Assembly (NCBI RefSeq): GCF_000803645.1
Contig: NZ_CP009122.1
Location: 224,501 to 288,500, forward strand
Reading direction: 5' to 3'
From: Sphingopyxis fribergensis
Lineage (GTDB): Bacteria; Pseudomonadota; Alphaproteobacteria; Sphingomonadales; Sphingomonadaceae
DNA length: 64,000 nucleotides
Position 1 is the first letter of the stretch; each line of letters opens with the position of its first letter. A model generated the notes under the pieces. That model saw only the letters and a program-made list of their open reading frames with translations, was not told the DNA's origin and did not search any database. Position numbers and translations under genes: made by a program. Below, one piece after another: positions 44,140 to 52,001 of this stretch.

Positions 44140-44613
44140 TCATTTCACGCCCGGACCCTTGGCGTAATCGGCATCGCTGACCTTTTCCAGCCACTCGACA
44201 TTCTTGCCGTCGACCGCCTCCTGCACCGACAGCTGGACGAGCCCGGTGGTCGCCGAGGCGCCGTGCCAGTGCTTCACGCCCGGCGGGCACCACACGACAT
44301 CGCCGGGGAGGATCTCGACGATGGGCTGGCCTTCTTCCTGCGTCCAGCCCACGCCCGAAAGGACGATCAGATATTGCCCCTTAGGGTGACGATGCCAGGC
44401 GCTGTGCGCGCCGGGCTGGAAGGTGACCGTGCCGGCCGAGGCCGTGCTGGGCGCATGGGGATCGAACACCGGCTGAACGGTGACCATGCCGGTGAAACGT
44501 TCGACCGGGCCGGGCACGGCAGGGTGAGAGCCGGCGCGAAACACCTCGACATGGGCGGTCTGCGCCCATGCAGGGGTGGCGACCAGCGCGGCGAGGGCAA
44601 GCAGCGCCTTCAT
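44140..44613 (-). CDS. Exported cupin-domain protein
   Basis: A 157-residue single-domain cupin with a signal peptide (MKALLALAALVATPAWA-QTA). The metal-binding motif 1 is PGAHSAWHRHPKGQ and motif 2 includes PGDVVWCPPGVKHWHGASATT. Because it is exported it should act in the periplasm, unlike its paralogue at 46180-46587, which has no signal. Starts in an ATGA overlap with the CMD-domain lipoprotein gene. Confidence 0.87.
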   Translation of the reverse strand: MKALLALAALVATPAWAQTAHVEVFRAGSHPAVPGPVERFTGMVTVQPVFDPHAPSTASAGTVTFQPGAHSAWHRHPKGQYLIVLSGVGWTQEEGQPIVEILPGDVVWCPPGVKHWHGASATTGLVQLSVQEAVDGKNVEWLEKVSDADYAKGPGVK

Positions 44614-45407
44614 TGCGCATGCCTCTTGGCGAACACATCCTTGGCAACCGGTAGCGCCGACATGGCATTGGGCCAACCGGCGTAGAAGGCCAGATGGGTG
44701 ATGACTTCGGCGGCCTGCGTCTCGGTCAGGCCATTGTCCATCGCGCGGTTGAGATGGTAGGGGATCTGTGCCGTCTGCCCGGCGGCGATCAGCGCCGCCA
44801 TGGTGATCAGGCTGCGGTCGCGCGGGGCCAGATCGGGGCGCAGCCACAGGTCCTTGAACAGATAATCGGTGGTGTAGTCCACTAGCCCCGGCGCCGTTGC
44901 GGCGAAGTTGTCACCCACCAGCTTGGCCCGCGCGGCCTCGGCCTTCTCGTCGATGGGCAGCAAGGGCGGGCTGACTGCGGGTAGTTGATCCGCCCCGATG
45001 TGGTGCCGGGCGAACACATCGCTCACCGGCGGGATGGCCGCCATGGCATTGGGCCAGCCCACGTAATAGGCCAGATGGGTGATCGTCTCGGAAATCTCCG
45101 CGGGTTTCACACCGTTGTCGAGCGCCTTTTCGGTATAATAGCCCAAGGCAAAACTCTGCCCGCGCGCGATCAGCGCGGCGATGGTGACCAGGCACCGGTC
45201 GCGGGTGGAGAGGCCAGGGCGTTTCCAAACAGTGCGCTCCAGCCGCTCCTGCCCATAATGGTCGAGCGCGGGAGCGACCGAGCGTACTTGCTCTCGGGTG
45301 ACGGGACGCGCTGCGTCGAGCGGGGTCTGGGCGTGGAGGTCGGTCATACTGGAACATCCTGCGAGAACGAGGAGGGAGAAACGGCCCAAGGCCCGCGCGC
45401 GACGCAT
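44610..45407 (-). CDS. Lipoprotein with two carboxymuconolactone-decarboxylase (CMD) domains
   Basis: A 265-residue protein. I choose ATG 45407 because the N-terminus then forms a lipoprotein signal (FSLLVLAGCSS, lipobox Cys at 19). Two CMD domains follow: one with RDRCLVTIAALIARGQSF and ITHLAYYVGWPNAM, the other with RDRSLITMAALIAAGQTA and ITHLAFYAGWPNAM. They are near copies, so the gene arose by internal duplication. I see no CxxC peroxidase motif, so an AhpD-like role is unlikely. The usual CMD protein has one domain of about 120 residues in the cytoplasm; a lipid-anchored tandem copy is unusual. Confidence 0.85.
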   Translation of the reverse strand: MRRARALGRFSLLVLAGCSSMTDLHAQTPLDAARPVTREQVRSVAPALDHYGQERLERTVWKRPGLSTRDRCLVTIAALIARGQSFALGYYTEKALDNGVKPAEISETITHLAYYVGWPNAMAAIPPVSDVFARHHIGADQLPAVSPPLLPIDEKAEAARAKLVGDNFAATAPGLVDYTTDYLFKDLWLRPDLAPRDRSLITMAALIAAGQTAQIPYHLNRAMDNGLTETQAAEVITHLAFYAGWPNAMSALPVAKDVFAKRHAQ

Positions 45408-45415
45408 CACGCGGC

Positions 45416-46183
45416 TCAATGCGTGGTGAAGCCGCCGTCGACCGGCAGCGCCACGCCCACGACAAAGCTGGCGCCTGGGCTGCACAGCCACAACACGCTT
45501 GCGGCGATTTCCTCAGCCAGACCAAGGCGGCCGATGGGTTGCAGCTTGAGGAATTCGTCCATGGCTTCCTTCTGGGTTTCCAGCATGTCGGCCACCATCG
45601 GCGTGTTGATGACGCCGGGACAGATCGCGTTGATCCGCACGCCGCGCGGGGCATATTCCAGTGCGGCGCTCTTGGTCAGCCCAATGACGCCGTGCTTGCT
45701 GGCATGATAGGCCGCGCGCTGCGGCAAGCCGACCAGACCGCCCAGCGACGAGCAGTTGACGATGGCGCCGCTCCCCTGATGGCGCATCACCTTCAGCTCA
45801 TGCTTCATGAAGGTCCATATGCCGCGTAAATTGACGCTGTTGACGAGGTCGAAATCCTCCGCCGTCTCGTCAGCGGCGTCGGTCGGGGGCACCTGAATAC
45901 CCGCGTTGTTGAAAGCCATGTCGAGGCGACCGAAGGCGGCGACCGTCTGCTCGACGGCGGCGGCGGCCTGCGCTTCATTGGACACATCGCAGCCGATGCC
46001 GATGGCACGATGCTCGGCGGCAATCAGCTTCTCGGCCTCGGCCTGTGCTGCCGCCAGATTGCGGTCGATGATCGCCACGGCGGCGCCCGCCTGCGCAAAG
46101 GCCTTTGCAGTGGCCAGCCCCATGCCCGAGGCGCCTCCGGTCACCAGGGCGACCTGTCCGGTGAAATCATAAGACACGCTCAT
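45416..46183 (-). CDS. Short-chain dehydrogenase/reductase
   Basis: A 255-residue classical SDR: cofactor loop [13 protein letters not shown] near residue 15, NNAGIQVPP near 89, catalytic Ser in VNCSSLGGL and YHASKHGV (YxxxK) near 155. PVDGGFTTH ends the protein. It starts in an ATGA overlap with the upstream cupin and ends 8 bp before the CMD gene, so it is fully embedded in the operon. Substrate unknown. Confidence 0.92.
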   Translation of the reverse strand: MSVSYDFTGQVALVTGGASGMGLATAKAFAQAGAAVAIIDRNLAAAQAEAEKLIAAEHRAIGIGCDVSNEAQAAAAVEQTVAAFGRLDMAFNNAGIQVPPTDAADETAEDFDLVNSVNLRGIWTFMKHELKVMRHQGSGAIVNCSSLGGLVGLPQRAAYHASKHGVIGLTKSAALEYAPRGVRINAICPGVINTPMVADMLETQKEAMDEFLKLQPIGRLGLAEEIAASVLWLCSPGASFVVGVALPVDGGFTTH

Positions 46184-46587
46184 GCCTGCAACTCCGAGAG
46201 ATAATCCTCGTCGCTCACCTTCTCCATCCACACGACATTGACGCCATCGAGCGCTTCCTGAACGGCGATATGGGTCATGGCGGTGGTGGCGGTCGCGCCG
46301 TGCCAATGCTTGTGGCCGGGCGGGCACCAGATGACGTCACCGGCGCGGATCTCGACCTTTTTGCCGTCCTCGCACTGGGTCCAGCCGCAACCGGCGGTGA
46401 CGATCAGCGTCTGGCCAAGCGGATGGGTGTGCCAGGCACTGCGCGCGCCCGGTTCGAAGGTGACCGCCGCGCAGGACGCGCGCGCGGGAGCGGGCGGCGC
46501 GTTGAGCGGATCGATACGAACGGTGCCTGTGAACCAGTCCTCGGGGCCTTTCATCGAAGGCTGACTGCCTGCTCGTTTCAATTCCAT
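46180..46587 (-). CDS. Cytoplasmic cupin-domain protein, first gene of the operon
   Basis: A 135-residue cupin without signal peptide. Metal motif 1 is [14 protein letters not shown] and motif 2 is [21 protein letters not shown]. It is clearly a paralogue of the exported cupin at the other end of the same unit. The regulatory region upstream contains a 15-bp palindrome. Confidence 0.88.
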   Translation of the reverse strand: MELKRAGSQPSMKGPEDWFTGTVRIDPLNAPPAPARASCAAVTFEPGARSAWHTHPLGQTLIVTAGCGWTQCEDGKKVEIRAGDVIWCPPGHKHWHGATATTAMTHIAVQEALDGVNVVWMEKVSDEDYLSELQA

Positions 46588-46723
46588 GGTTGCCTCGCAA
46601 AGGTCCCGATCACCGGGACGGGAACGTCAGGAGCAAGGGATAGGCCACGTGCCCGCTGACAGGGATATGGCCATTTACGCTCGAACAGGGCGGTCGGGGC
46701 CATGAGAAAAGCCCAACGGTGAG

Positions 46724-46738
46724 TTGAATGAAATTCAA
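46724..46738. promoter_or_regulatory. TTGAAT-GAA-ATTCAA inverted repeat, probable LysR box
   Basis: A flawless six-plus-six palindrome with a three-base centre, 137 bp upstream of the first cupin gene (start 46587). It contains the T-N11-A pattern typical of LysR sites, and a LysR gene lies within the operon. Confidence 0.6.
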
Positions 46739-46802
46739 GAGGAGCTGACGGATCATGTCCGCTGGCCTGTTGGACGATAGAACACCGTCGTCATGGCCCA
46801 GT

Positions 46803-47078
46803 ATGAAAACAAGGTTCCGGATTGGAGGTGCATCGTCCTTTGCGCTAGTCGCGCTCGCCGCATGCAACGGGGAAACAGAAGGGGGAACGGAGTCGGGCCG
46901 TTACCGTGAGCGATCGCGCTGCCAACGATCCTACCGGAAATCGCATCATCAACGTTGGGGGCGACCCCGACAATTGGCTATGTCACGGGCGTGGCTATGA
47001 TCAGTCACGCAACAGCCCGCTCACTCAGATCAACACCCGCAATGTAGGCCAGCTCGGATTGAAGGGGGCATCCATCCC
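46803..47078 (+). pseudogene. N-terminal remnant of a PQQ-dependent alcohol dehydrogenase
   Basis: The piece begins with an export signal (MKTRFRIGGASSFALVALAAC, lipobox-like) and, after a frame change near 46890, reads DPTGNRIINVGGDPDNWLCHGRGYDQSRNSPLTQINTRNVGQLGL. This is the start of quinoprotein alcohol dehydrogenases (the W-x-x-YGRxYxxQRYSPLxQIN region). The rest of the roughly 650-residue enzyme is missing. Confidence 0.75.
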
Positions 47079-47184
47079 ATCAGTTCGCCCCGAACCGGCG
47101 GTCACTTCGCTCCGGCGAATCTACGCTCCGCTAATCTGACGGACCGCAGAAGCGTCGCTTCATCCACCGCGCAGATGGCGACCC

Positions 47185-47583
47185 TCACCGTGAAAAGAAG
47201 CGTTCTACGATATCGCGCGCGAGGCGGGCGGGACGGTGTGTGTTCGCATCGATGCAGCACCAACTCGACCGAACTACAGCAAGCACGTCCTCGCCGCGTT
47301 TGATGATCGTCTCATAGAAGGCTCTTGCCCCCTGCACCTTCTCCAGCAGAACTGTAGCGACTACGACATCGTCAAGAAAGGCGGGCTTACGATAGGTGAT
47401 CTCGTGCTTCAGGGCCACCCAAAGGTGACTGCTGACGGCTTCTGCTGGAGCCACACGTTGCCAGTGGTTCAGCACGGCCGCCTGGACCCATTTGAGATAG
47501 CTCGCGTTATTAACATGCCCCATGAAATCGATATCGTCTTCTTTGATACCGATCGGGTAGCTATGGGGAATGGCGGCAGACAT
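47185..47583 (-). CDS. 4-hydroxybenzoyl-CoA thioesterase family (hotdog) protein
   Basis: A 132-residue single hotdog thioesterase with the motif DIDFMGHVNNASYLKWVQ near residue 18 (catalytic Asp region of the 4HBT/YbgC group) and KHEITYRKPAFLDD near 59. It would hydrolyse an acyl-CoA. It stands alone between the PQQ-dehydrogenase remnant and the IS element. Confidence 0.88.
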   Translation of the reverse strand: MSAAIPHSYPIGIKEDDIDFMGHVNNASYLKWVQAAVLNHWQRVAPAEAVSSHLWVALKHEITYRKPAFLDDVVVATVLLEKVQGARAFYETIIKRGEDVLAVVRSSWCCIDANTHRPARLARDIVERFFSR

Positions 47584-47960
47584 GATTCTCCGTTAGCACG
47601 GATGCTGCAGCGCAGCGAGCCGATCTTTTCCCAGATCCGGCTTATACGGGCAGGTAATTGGCGCCGGCGGGCCGTCCCACAACTCTGCCGCGATCGAGGT
47701 GCTCTGACCGTCGTCGTGTCAAAGAGCAGCGGACGTGCAGCACTATAGTCACTGGGACGCACGCTGTCGCGCGAAGCGCTGCTCGCTATTCGTGGGTAGA
47801 CCCGGGTAATGCTCCTTGCTCGGAGCGGGACGCGTATTTTTTCCAGGCAGTGGCCAAAATCGCCGCAGCCAGGATCATTTGAGACGATAGAGATGTTTGC
47901 GATATCATATGGTTTCTCAGGGATCATCAGGCTGATCGCTGCCACGGAAGCGCCAACGCG
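47584..47960. other. Gene-free stretch before the IS element
   Basis: I see no gene, RNA gene or clear repeat here; short overlapping frames on both strands have no recognisable protein character. Confidence 0.4.
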
Positions 47961-48022
47961 TGATCTGCCCCTTCTGAGTGGCCCATCGACTATCATCGTC
48001 TGGATCGCGAAGGAGGAATTGA

Positions 48023-48298
48023 AAGGCTCGCAAGCACAAGCCCGAGGAGATCATCGGCAAGCTGAGTGAGGCGGAGATCATCCTGGCACCGGGCGGTACG
48101 GTTTGGGATGCTTGCCGCCGGATCGGCGTCACCGAACAAAGCTACTATCGCTGGCGCAAGGAGTATGGCGGTCTGAAGATGGATCAGGCGCGGCGGATGA
48201 AAGACCTGGAACGAGAGAACGCCCGGCTTCGACAGGCGGTGTAGGACCTGACGCTCGAGAAGCTGATCCTGCTGGAGGCTGCCAGGGGAAACTATTGA
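48023..48298 (+). pseudogene. IS3-family orfA (DNA-binding half of transposase), nonsense-mutated
   Basis: Reads KHKPEEIIGKLSEAEIILAPGGTVWDACRRIGVTEQSYYRWRKEYGGL, then a leucine-zipper region ending in a TAG at 48242-48244, then continues in frame as DLTLEKLILLEAARGNY to the normal stop at 48296. No good in-frame start remains; a TGA lies just upstream. Confidence 0.88.
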
Positions 48299-49189
48299 GC
48301 CCCGCGCGCCGACGGCGCTGTATCGATCACATCCGAGGGATGATGCCGGTGTCCGAGCGGCGGGTTTGCCGTGTGCTTGGGCAGCATCGATCGACGCAGC
48401 GCAAGGCGTCCCGCGGGGCGGACGACGAAGCGGCTCTGACCGACGACATCATCGCACTTGCTCGGCAGTATGGTCGTTACCGCTATCGCCGGTTGACGGC
48501 CTTGCTGCGCGATGCCGGCTGGCATGTGAACCGCAAGTGGGTCGAGCGTATCTGGCGGCGCGGGGCGCTCAAAGTGCCGCAGAAGCAGCCGAAGCGCGGC
48601 CGTCTGTGGATCAATGACGGATCGTGCATGCGGCTGCGCCCCGAGTATCCGGGGCAGGTGTGGTCCTACGACTTCGTCGAGCGGCGCACCCACGATGGCC
48701 GCAAGTTCCGCATCCTGCCGATCATCGACGAGGCCAGCCGCGAGTGCCTGGCCTTGCCGGTGGCGCGGCGGCTCAGGAGCGAGGATGTGCTGGCGGCGTT
48801 GGTCGAGCTGTTCGTCACCTGCGGCCCGCAGGCACACATACGTTCGGACAACGTCCTGAATTTATCGCCACGGCCGTCCAGCAATGGCTGGCCAGGATCG
48901 GTGTGAAGATGCTCTACATCACACCCGGCAGCCCGTGGGAGAACGGCTACTGCGAGTCCCTCAACGGCTCGATGCGCGACGAGCTGCTCAACGGTGAGAT
49001 CTTCTCCACGCTGGCCGAAGCCCGTATCCTGATCGAAGCATCGCGGCGGCACTATACACCGACAGGCCGCATAGCTCGCTGGGCTATCGACCGCCGGCCC
49101 CGGAAACTGCGACGCCGGCATGGCCGCCCTCCGGTTCCGCTGCGCTCCATCTGCGACCGACCATGGCGCCGGAGGCGACAATGCACTAA
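48295..49189 (+). pseudogene. IS3-family orfB (DDE integrase), two frameshifts
   Basis: The rve-type integrase shows the HTH_21 region (ALTDDIIALARQYGRYRYRRL), the first Asp in WSYDFVERRTHDGRKF and the second in IRSDN. One base is missing directly after this (around 48852) and the reading resumes as PEFIATAVQQWLARIGVKMLYITPGSPWENGYCESLNGSMRDELL, which carries the catalytic Glu. A second missing base near 49057 shifts the frame again to TDRPHSSLGYRPPAPE, ending at the TAA at 49187-49189. A functional protein cannot be made. Confidence 0.88.
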
Positions 49190-49289
49190 CAATCAAACCG
49201 GACCACTCGGTGTGGGCCGATCATTCGGAAGCTGCCGGACATTGTGCTGAAACGCTTCTGCTATTCTCAACAGCAAATTGGATATCAGC

Positions 49290-49580
49290 GTGGATTACGT
49301 CAATCTCGGCCATTAGGATCTCTAGGTCTCTCGCCTGTGTTTTGGCTGCTCGAGCTATGGCGAGCCCGGACGGGGGGCATGGTCTTTAAGCGAGGAAGGC
49401 AGGCGCTGGAGGCAGGGATCAATTCTTCGACACGGCCAATCCCAGCGGCAGTTCGGAAGAGATCGTCGGCCAGGGCTCGCGCGATATGGCCGTCCTGTGG
49501 CGACCACGGTCAGCAAGAAGGCATGCGCGGCTGCCTGATGGCCGAGCCGAAAACCAATACTGGGGAATATTGTGGTTATC
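49290..49580 (+). pseudogene. N-terminal remnant of an aldo/keto reductase
   Basis: In one frame the DNA reads DYVNLGH-stop-DL-stop-VSRLCFGCSSYGEPGRG, the start of an aldo/keto reductase (normally YxxLGxTGLxVSxLCLGxMxYG). After frame changes come RQALEAGI and FFDTANPSGSSEEIVGQ, the FDTAxxYGxxSEExxG catalytic Asp region, and a terminal RLPDGRAENQYW. Two stops and at least two frameshifts are present, and the rest of the protein is gone. The remaining bases to 49771 hold nothing I recognise. Confidence 0.75.
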
Positions 49581-49771
49581 CGAGTTGAAGAGCTTCATAA
49601 CTCGCGCCGAAAGACGAGTTCTTCAGGGCGGTGTTCGTTGTCAGCGCCAATGCTTCGGCCGCGCCGATTCGTCTTTGGCTGCCATCAAGTTTCGCTGCTA
49701 TTGCCAGTAAGGAATCGGTGTACGAAGTTTCCTGAAGTGTCTGATGCCGGTACTGGTGGCGGTCAAAACGG

Positions 49772-50347
49772 ATGAATGATATTGCCCGATACGGCTCGGG
49801 TTTCGATGCGCGGAAGGACAAGTCTGCCGAACCGGCGGGCGATTCTCCGGCAATCGCTGAACTTCTGGTCGCGTTGGAAAGAGACTATCTAATCCTACTG
49901 CATCGATTGTCGCATCGCCTGCACTCGCAGGAGGCGGCGGAAGACGCTCTTCACGACGTTTATGTGAAGCTCCGATCATATCCGGACATCGGAGAAATCC
50001 GGAGCCCCAAGGCCTATCTTTATCGGATGGGGCTCAACCTCGCGAAAAATCACATCCGCGCCCATAGCCGAACCGCAATGGTCGATGACTTCATCCTCGC
50101 GCTGGTTCCGGACATTGCCCCGGATCCCGAGCAGGTTGCTTTCGCTCGCCTTGAGATGGATCGAGCGCTTGAAGCACTGCACGCCATGCCCGAGCGGCGA
50201 CGGCAATTGTTTCTTGCAAGATGGCGGGACGGCAAGCCACAGGCTGAAATCGCCTTGGAATTCGGATTACACAAGCGATCAGTGCAAAAAGAACTCGCGC
50301 GCGCCGAAACGTTCCTTCGCAAGGTTCTGCGCCGACCAAAACTGTAG
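49772..50347 (+). CDS. ECF-family RNA polymerase sigma factor (FecI-like)
   Basis: A 191-residue extracytoplasmic-function sigma factor. Region 2 is LLHRLSHRLHSQEAAEDALHDVYVKLRSYPDIGEIRSPKAYLYRMGLNLAKNHIRAHSR and region 4 is ALEALHAMPERRRQLFLARWRDGKPQAEIALEFGLHKRSVQKELARAETFLRKVL. This is the FecI-like group that usually sits before a FecR anti-sigma and a TonB receptor; neither is here, so it is an orphan. Confidence 0.9.
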   Translation: MNDIARYGSGFDARKDKSAEPAGDSPAIAELLVALERDYLILLHRLSHRLHSQEAAEDALHDVYVKLRSYPDIGEIRSPKAYLYRMGLNLAKNHIRAHSRTAMVDDFILALVPDIAPDPEQVAFARLEMDRALEALHAMPERRRQLFLARWRDGKPQAEIALEFGLHKRSVQKELARAETFLRKVLRRPKL

Positions 50348-50401
50348 AACGGGGCCAGTGGTCCGCGCCATGGGGCGGCAATCGCCTACATATCCCGCGA
50401 T

Positions 50402-50432
50402 AAAAAAAAAGAGGGCGCCTTTCTGATCCCTC
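50402..50432 (-). terminator. Rho-independent terminator on the minus strand
   Basis: Read leftward, GAGGG (50432-50428) pairs with CCCTC (50415-50411) and is followed by nine Ts (50410-50402). This is a good intrinsic terminator, but no minus-strand gene ends just before it. Confidence 0.6.
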
Positions 50433-50594
50433 AGGTGTCCAGGCGCGGGAATGGACGGATTTCCTCCTCAGGCGACCGCGGATGTACCGTGCCGGATTTG
50501 GGGTGGTGATCGAGGAAGCAGGTGCGTTGAGGTTCCCAGCGCAAAAAAGGCTGCTTCAATACACCCGAGGAGTCGCCATGGCGGCTTTGAACGT

Positions 50595-51044
50595 ATGACC
50601 GTAGATGTCGCACTATGCGCTCGACAGTCGGAGACCCGGCCGCCCCTCGCGCCACCGAACCGGGGCCGAACGCGTCGGACGACCGCACATGCAAGACCTG
50701 ACGCCCGACCGACGCTAGCGCCTTGGCAGGTCAGGCTCGCAACCCAGATCATGCAACGCGATTTCAGCAAGGGTATTTCGATTCTCGATATCGCGTGCCA
50801 GTGTCGGTTGTCCCTCAGTCACTTCATCAGGGCGTTCTCCAACACGGTGGGCACCGCACCATATGCATGGTTCGTGCAGAAGCGCGTGCAGCATGCTGAA
50901 GCTCTGCTAACCGAAACACACCTCCCGATCGTCCAGATCGCACTCGAATGCGGCTTTACGGATCAAGCCCATTTCACGAAAGCGTTTGCCAAGGCGAATG
51001 GGACAACGCCCGCACGGTGGCGGCGTCAACCCTCGTCGGGATAG
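50595..51044 (+). CDS. Short AraC-family regulator
   Basis: A 149-residue protein consisting of an AraC DNA-binding domain (SILDIACQCRLSLSHFIRAFSNTVGTAPYAWFVQKRVQHAEALL, then PIVQIALECGFTDQAHFTKAFAKANGTTPARWRR) after a proline/arginine-rich linker. The usual N-terminal sensor domain is missing. I use ATG 50595; the frame is open back to 50451 but that part has no protein character. It is either a stand-alone short regulator or the stump of a longer one. Confidence 0.72.
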   Translation: MTVDVALCARQSETRPPLAPPNRGRTRRTTAHARPDARPTLAPWQVRLATQIMQRDFSKGISILDIACQCRLSLSHFIRAFSNTVGTAPYAWFVQKRVQHAEALLTETHLPIVQIALECGFTDQAHFTKAFAKANGTTPARWRRQPSSG

Positions 51045-51058
51045 CCAGGAGGAAACGA

Positions 51059-51442
51059 TCAGCTGTTCTCGGTTGGCAAGCCCTTGCGGGCGGCGCGGCG
51101 GCGAAGCGCCGTTCCCAAAAGCCTGGGATCGTGCACGGGGCGATTCCAGCGCGCAGAATCATTGAGGGCGGTGAGATCTTCAAGATGGGTCAGGAAAGTA
51201 TACACCCGGTTGACGATCTCGATCATGAGAGCTTTCATCTCGGCATCGGAGATCTTCGAGACTTGGGTCCAAGGGATTTCGCCGAACGGTGTCAACACCT
51301 TGACGTCAGTGAAGTCTCCAGAAATGCTGTTCGGTGTCGTTCCAGCGTGCAAATCCTCAAGGCGACTATTGCGAACGCATTGCTCGACAAGCGCAAGTGC
51401 GATTCTGCGCGCCGCCCTGTCGGGAATTGCCTCCTCAGCCAC
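51059..51442 (-). CDS. Hypothetical protein, 127 residues
   Basis: I do not recognise this protein. It has an acidic, helical start (EEAIPDRAARRIALALVEQCVRNSRLEDLHAG), a TPFGEIPWTQVSKISDAEMKALMIEIVNRVYTFLTHL segment and a basic tail ending in LRRRAARKGLPTENS. No signal or membrane segment. Conserved-looking and well formed, it may belong to a family of small proteins on mobile elements; it is convergent with the AraC gene. Confidence 0.6.
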   Translation of the reverse strand: MAEEAIPDRAARRIALALVEQCVRNSRLEDLHAGTTPNSISGDFTDVKVLTPFGEIPWTQVSKISDAEMKALMIEIVNRVYTFLTHLEDLTALNDSARWNRPVHDPRLLGTALRRRAARKGLPTENS

Positions 51443-51642
51443 GTGATCACCCTCGATTCCGGAAGATTGCTTGGTCTCTCGCTCTGCGGCCGGTGGTCAT
51501 TATAGACCATTGTCACCTTGTGGTTCGATGCTCCAGTTGTCACGCGAAACTCTGCAAGCGGATCTTGCCACGGTCCGCCTGACGCGTACTCAACGATGAG
51601 TATCTTTCGGCATCCCCTCCGCGCGGAGCCATCCGCTCAGAA

Positions 51643-51670
51643 CCGGCAGCGGGCATCCGCGCACTGCCGG
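51643..51670 (-). terminator. Hairpin after the HU gene
   Basis: CCGGCAG (51643-51649) and CTGCCGG (51664-51670) form a stem that can be extended inward by GCGG/CCGC. It begins 9 bp after the HU stop at 51680 (reading leftward). Only a short TT follows. Confidence 0.5.
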
Positions 51671-51679
51671 CTCAGTTGT

Positions 51680-51955
51680 TCACGCGTTCAGTTTGTCCTT
51701 TACCGCCTTGGCGGGCGCGAAGGTCAGCTTCTTTGACGCAGCGATCTGAATGGTTTCGCCAGTCGCCGGATTACGCCCTTCGCGAGCTGCGGTTTCCTTA
51801 ACCTTGAACTTGCCGAAACCGTTGAGGGAAATCTCTTCGCCGCCCGCTGCGGCTTGGGCGATCGCGGCGAACACGGCATCGACGGTCTTGCGCGCATCGA
51901 CCTTGCTCAGGCCAGAGTCGGCAGCCAGCTTATCGGCGAGATCACTGTTATTCAT
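51680..51955 (-). CDS. hup: HU-family DNA-binding protein
   Basis: A 91-residue histone-like HU protein: MNNSDLADKLAADSGLSKVDARKTVDAVFAAI is the helical base, GRNPATGETIQIAASKKLTFAPAKAVKDKL is the DNA-binding arm and end. It bends and compacts DNA. GGGAG precedes the ATG. On mobile elements extra HU copies are common; the host would normally carry its own. Confidence 0.93.
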   Translation of the reverse strand: MNNSDLADKLAADSGLSKVDARKTVDAVFAAIAQAAAGGEEISLNGFGKFKVKETAAREGRNPATGETIQIAASKKLTFAPAKAVKDKLNA

Positions 51956-52001
51956 GCAAAAACTCCCATTGTGTTACAGTGGTTCGGTGAGGGCCACGCC
52001 T

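Larger units (their letters stand above)
47961..49223 (+). mobile_element. Inactive IS3-family insertion sequence (IS407-like), 1263 bp
   Basis: The left end starts TGATCTGCCCCTTCTGAGTGG and the right end, reverse-complemented, starts TGATCGGCCCACACCGAGTGG; 18 of 24 terminal bases agree. Both ends carry the 5'-TG typical of IS3. Between them lie overlapping orfA and orfB transposase genes with one nonsense codon and two frameshifts. The bases just outside the ends (GCG on the left, TTC on the right) are not a duplication, so the insertion is old or one flank was rearranged. Confidence 0.85.
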
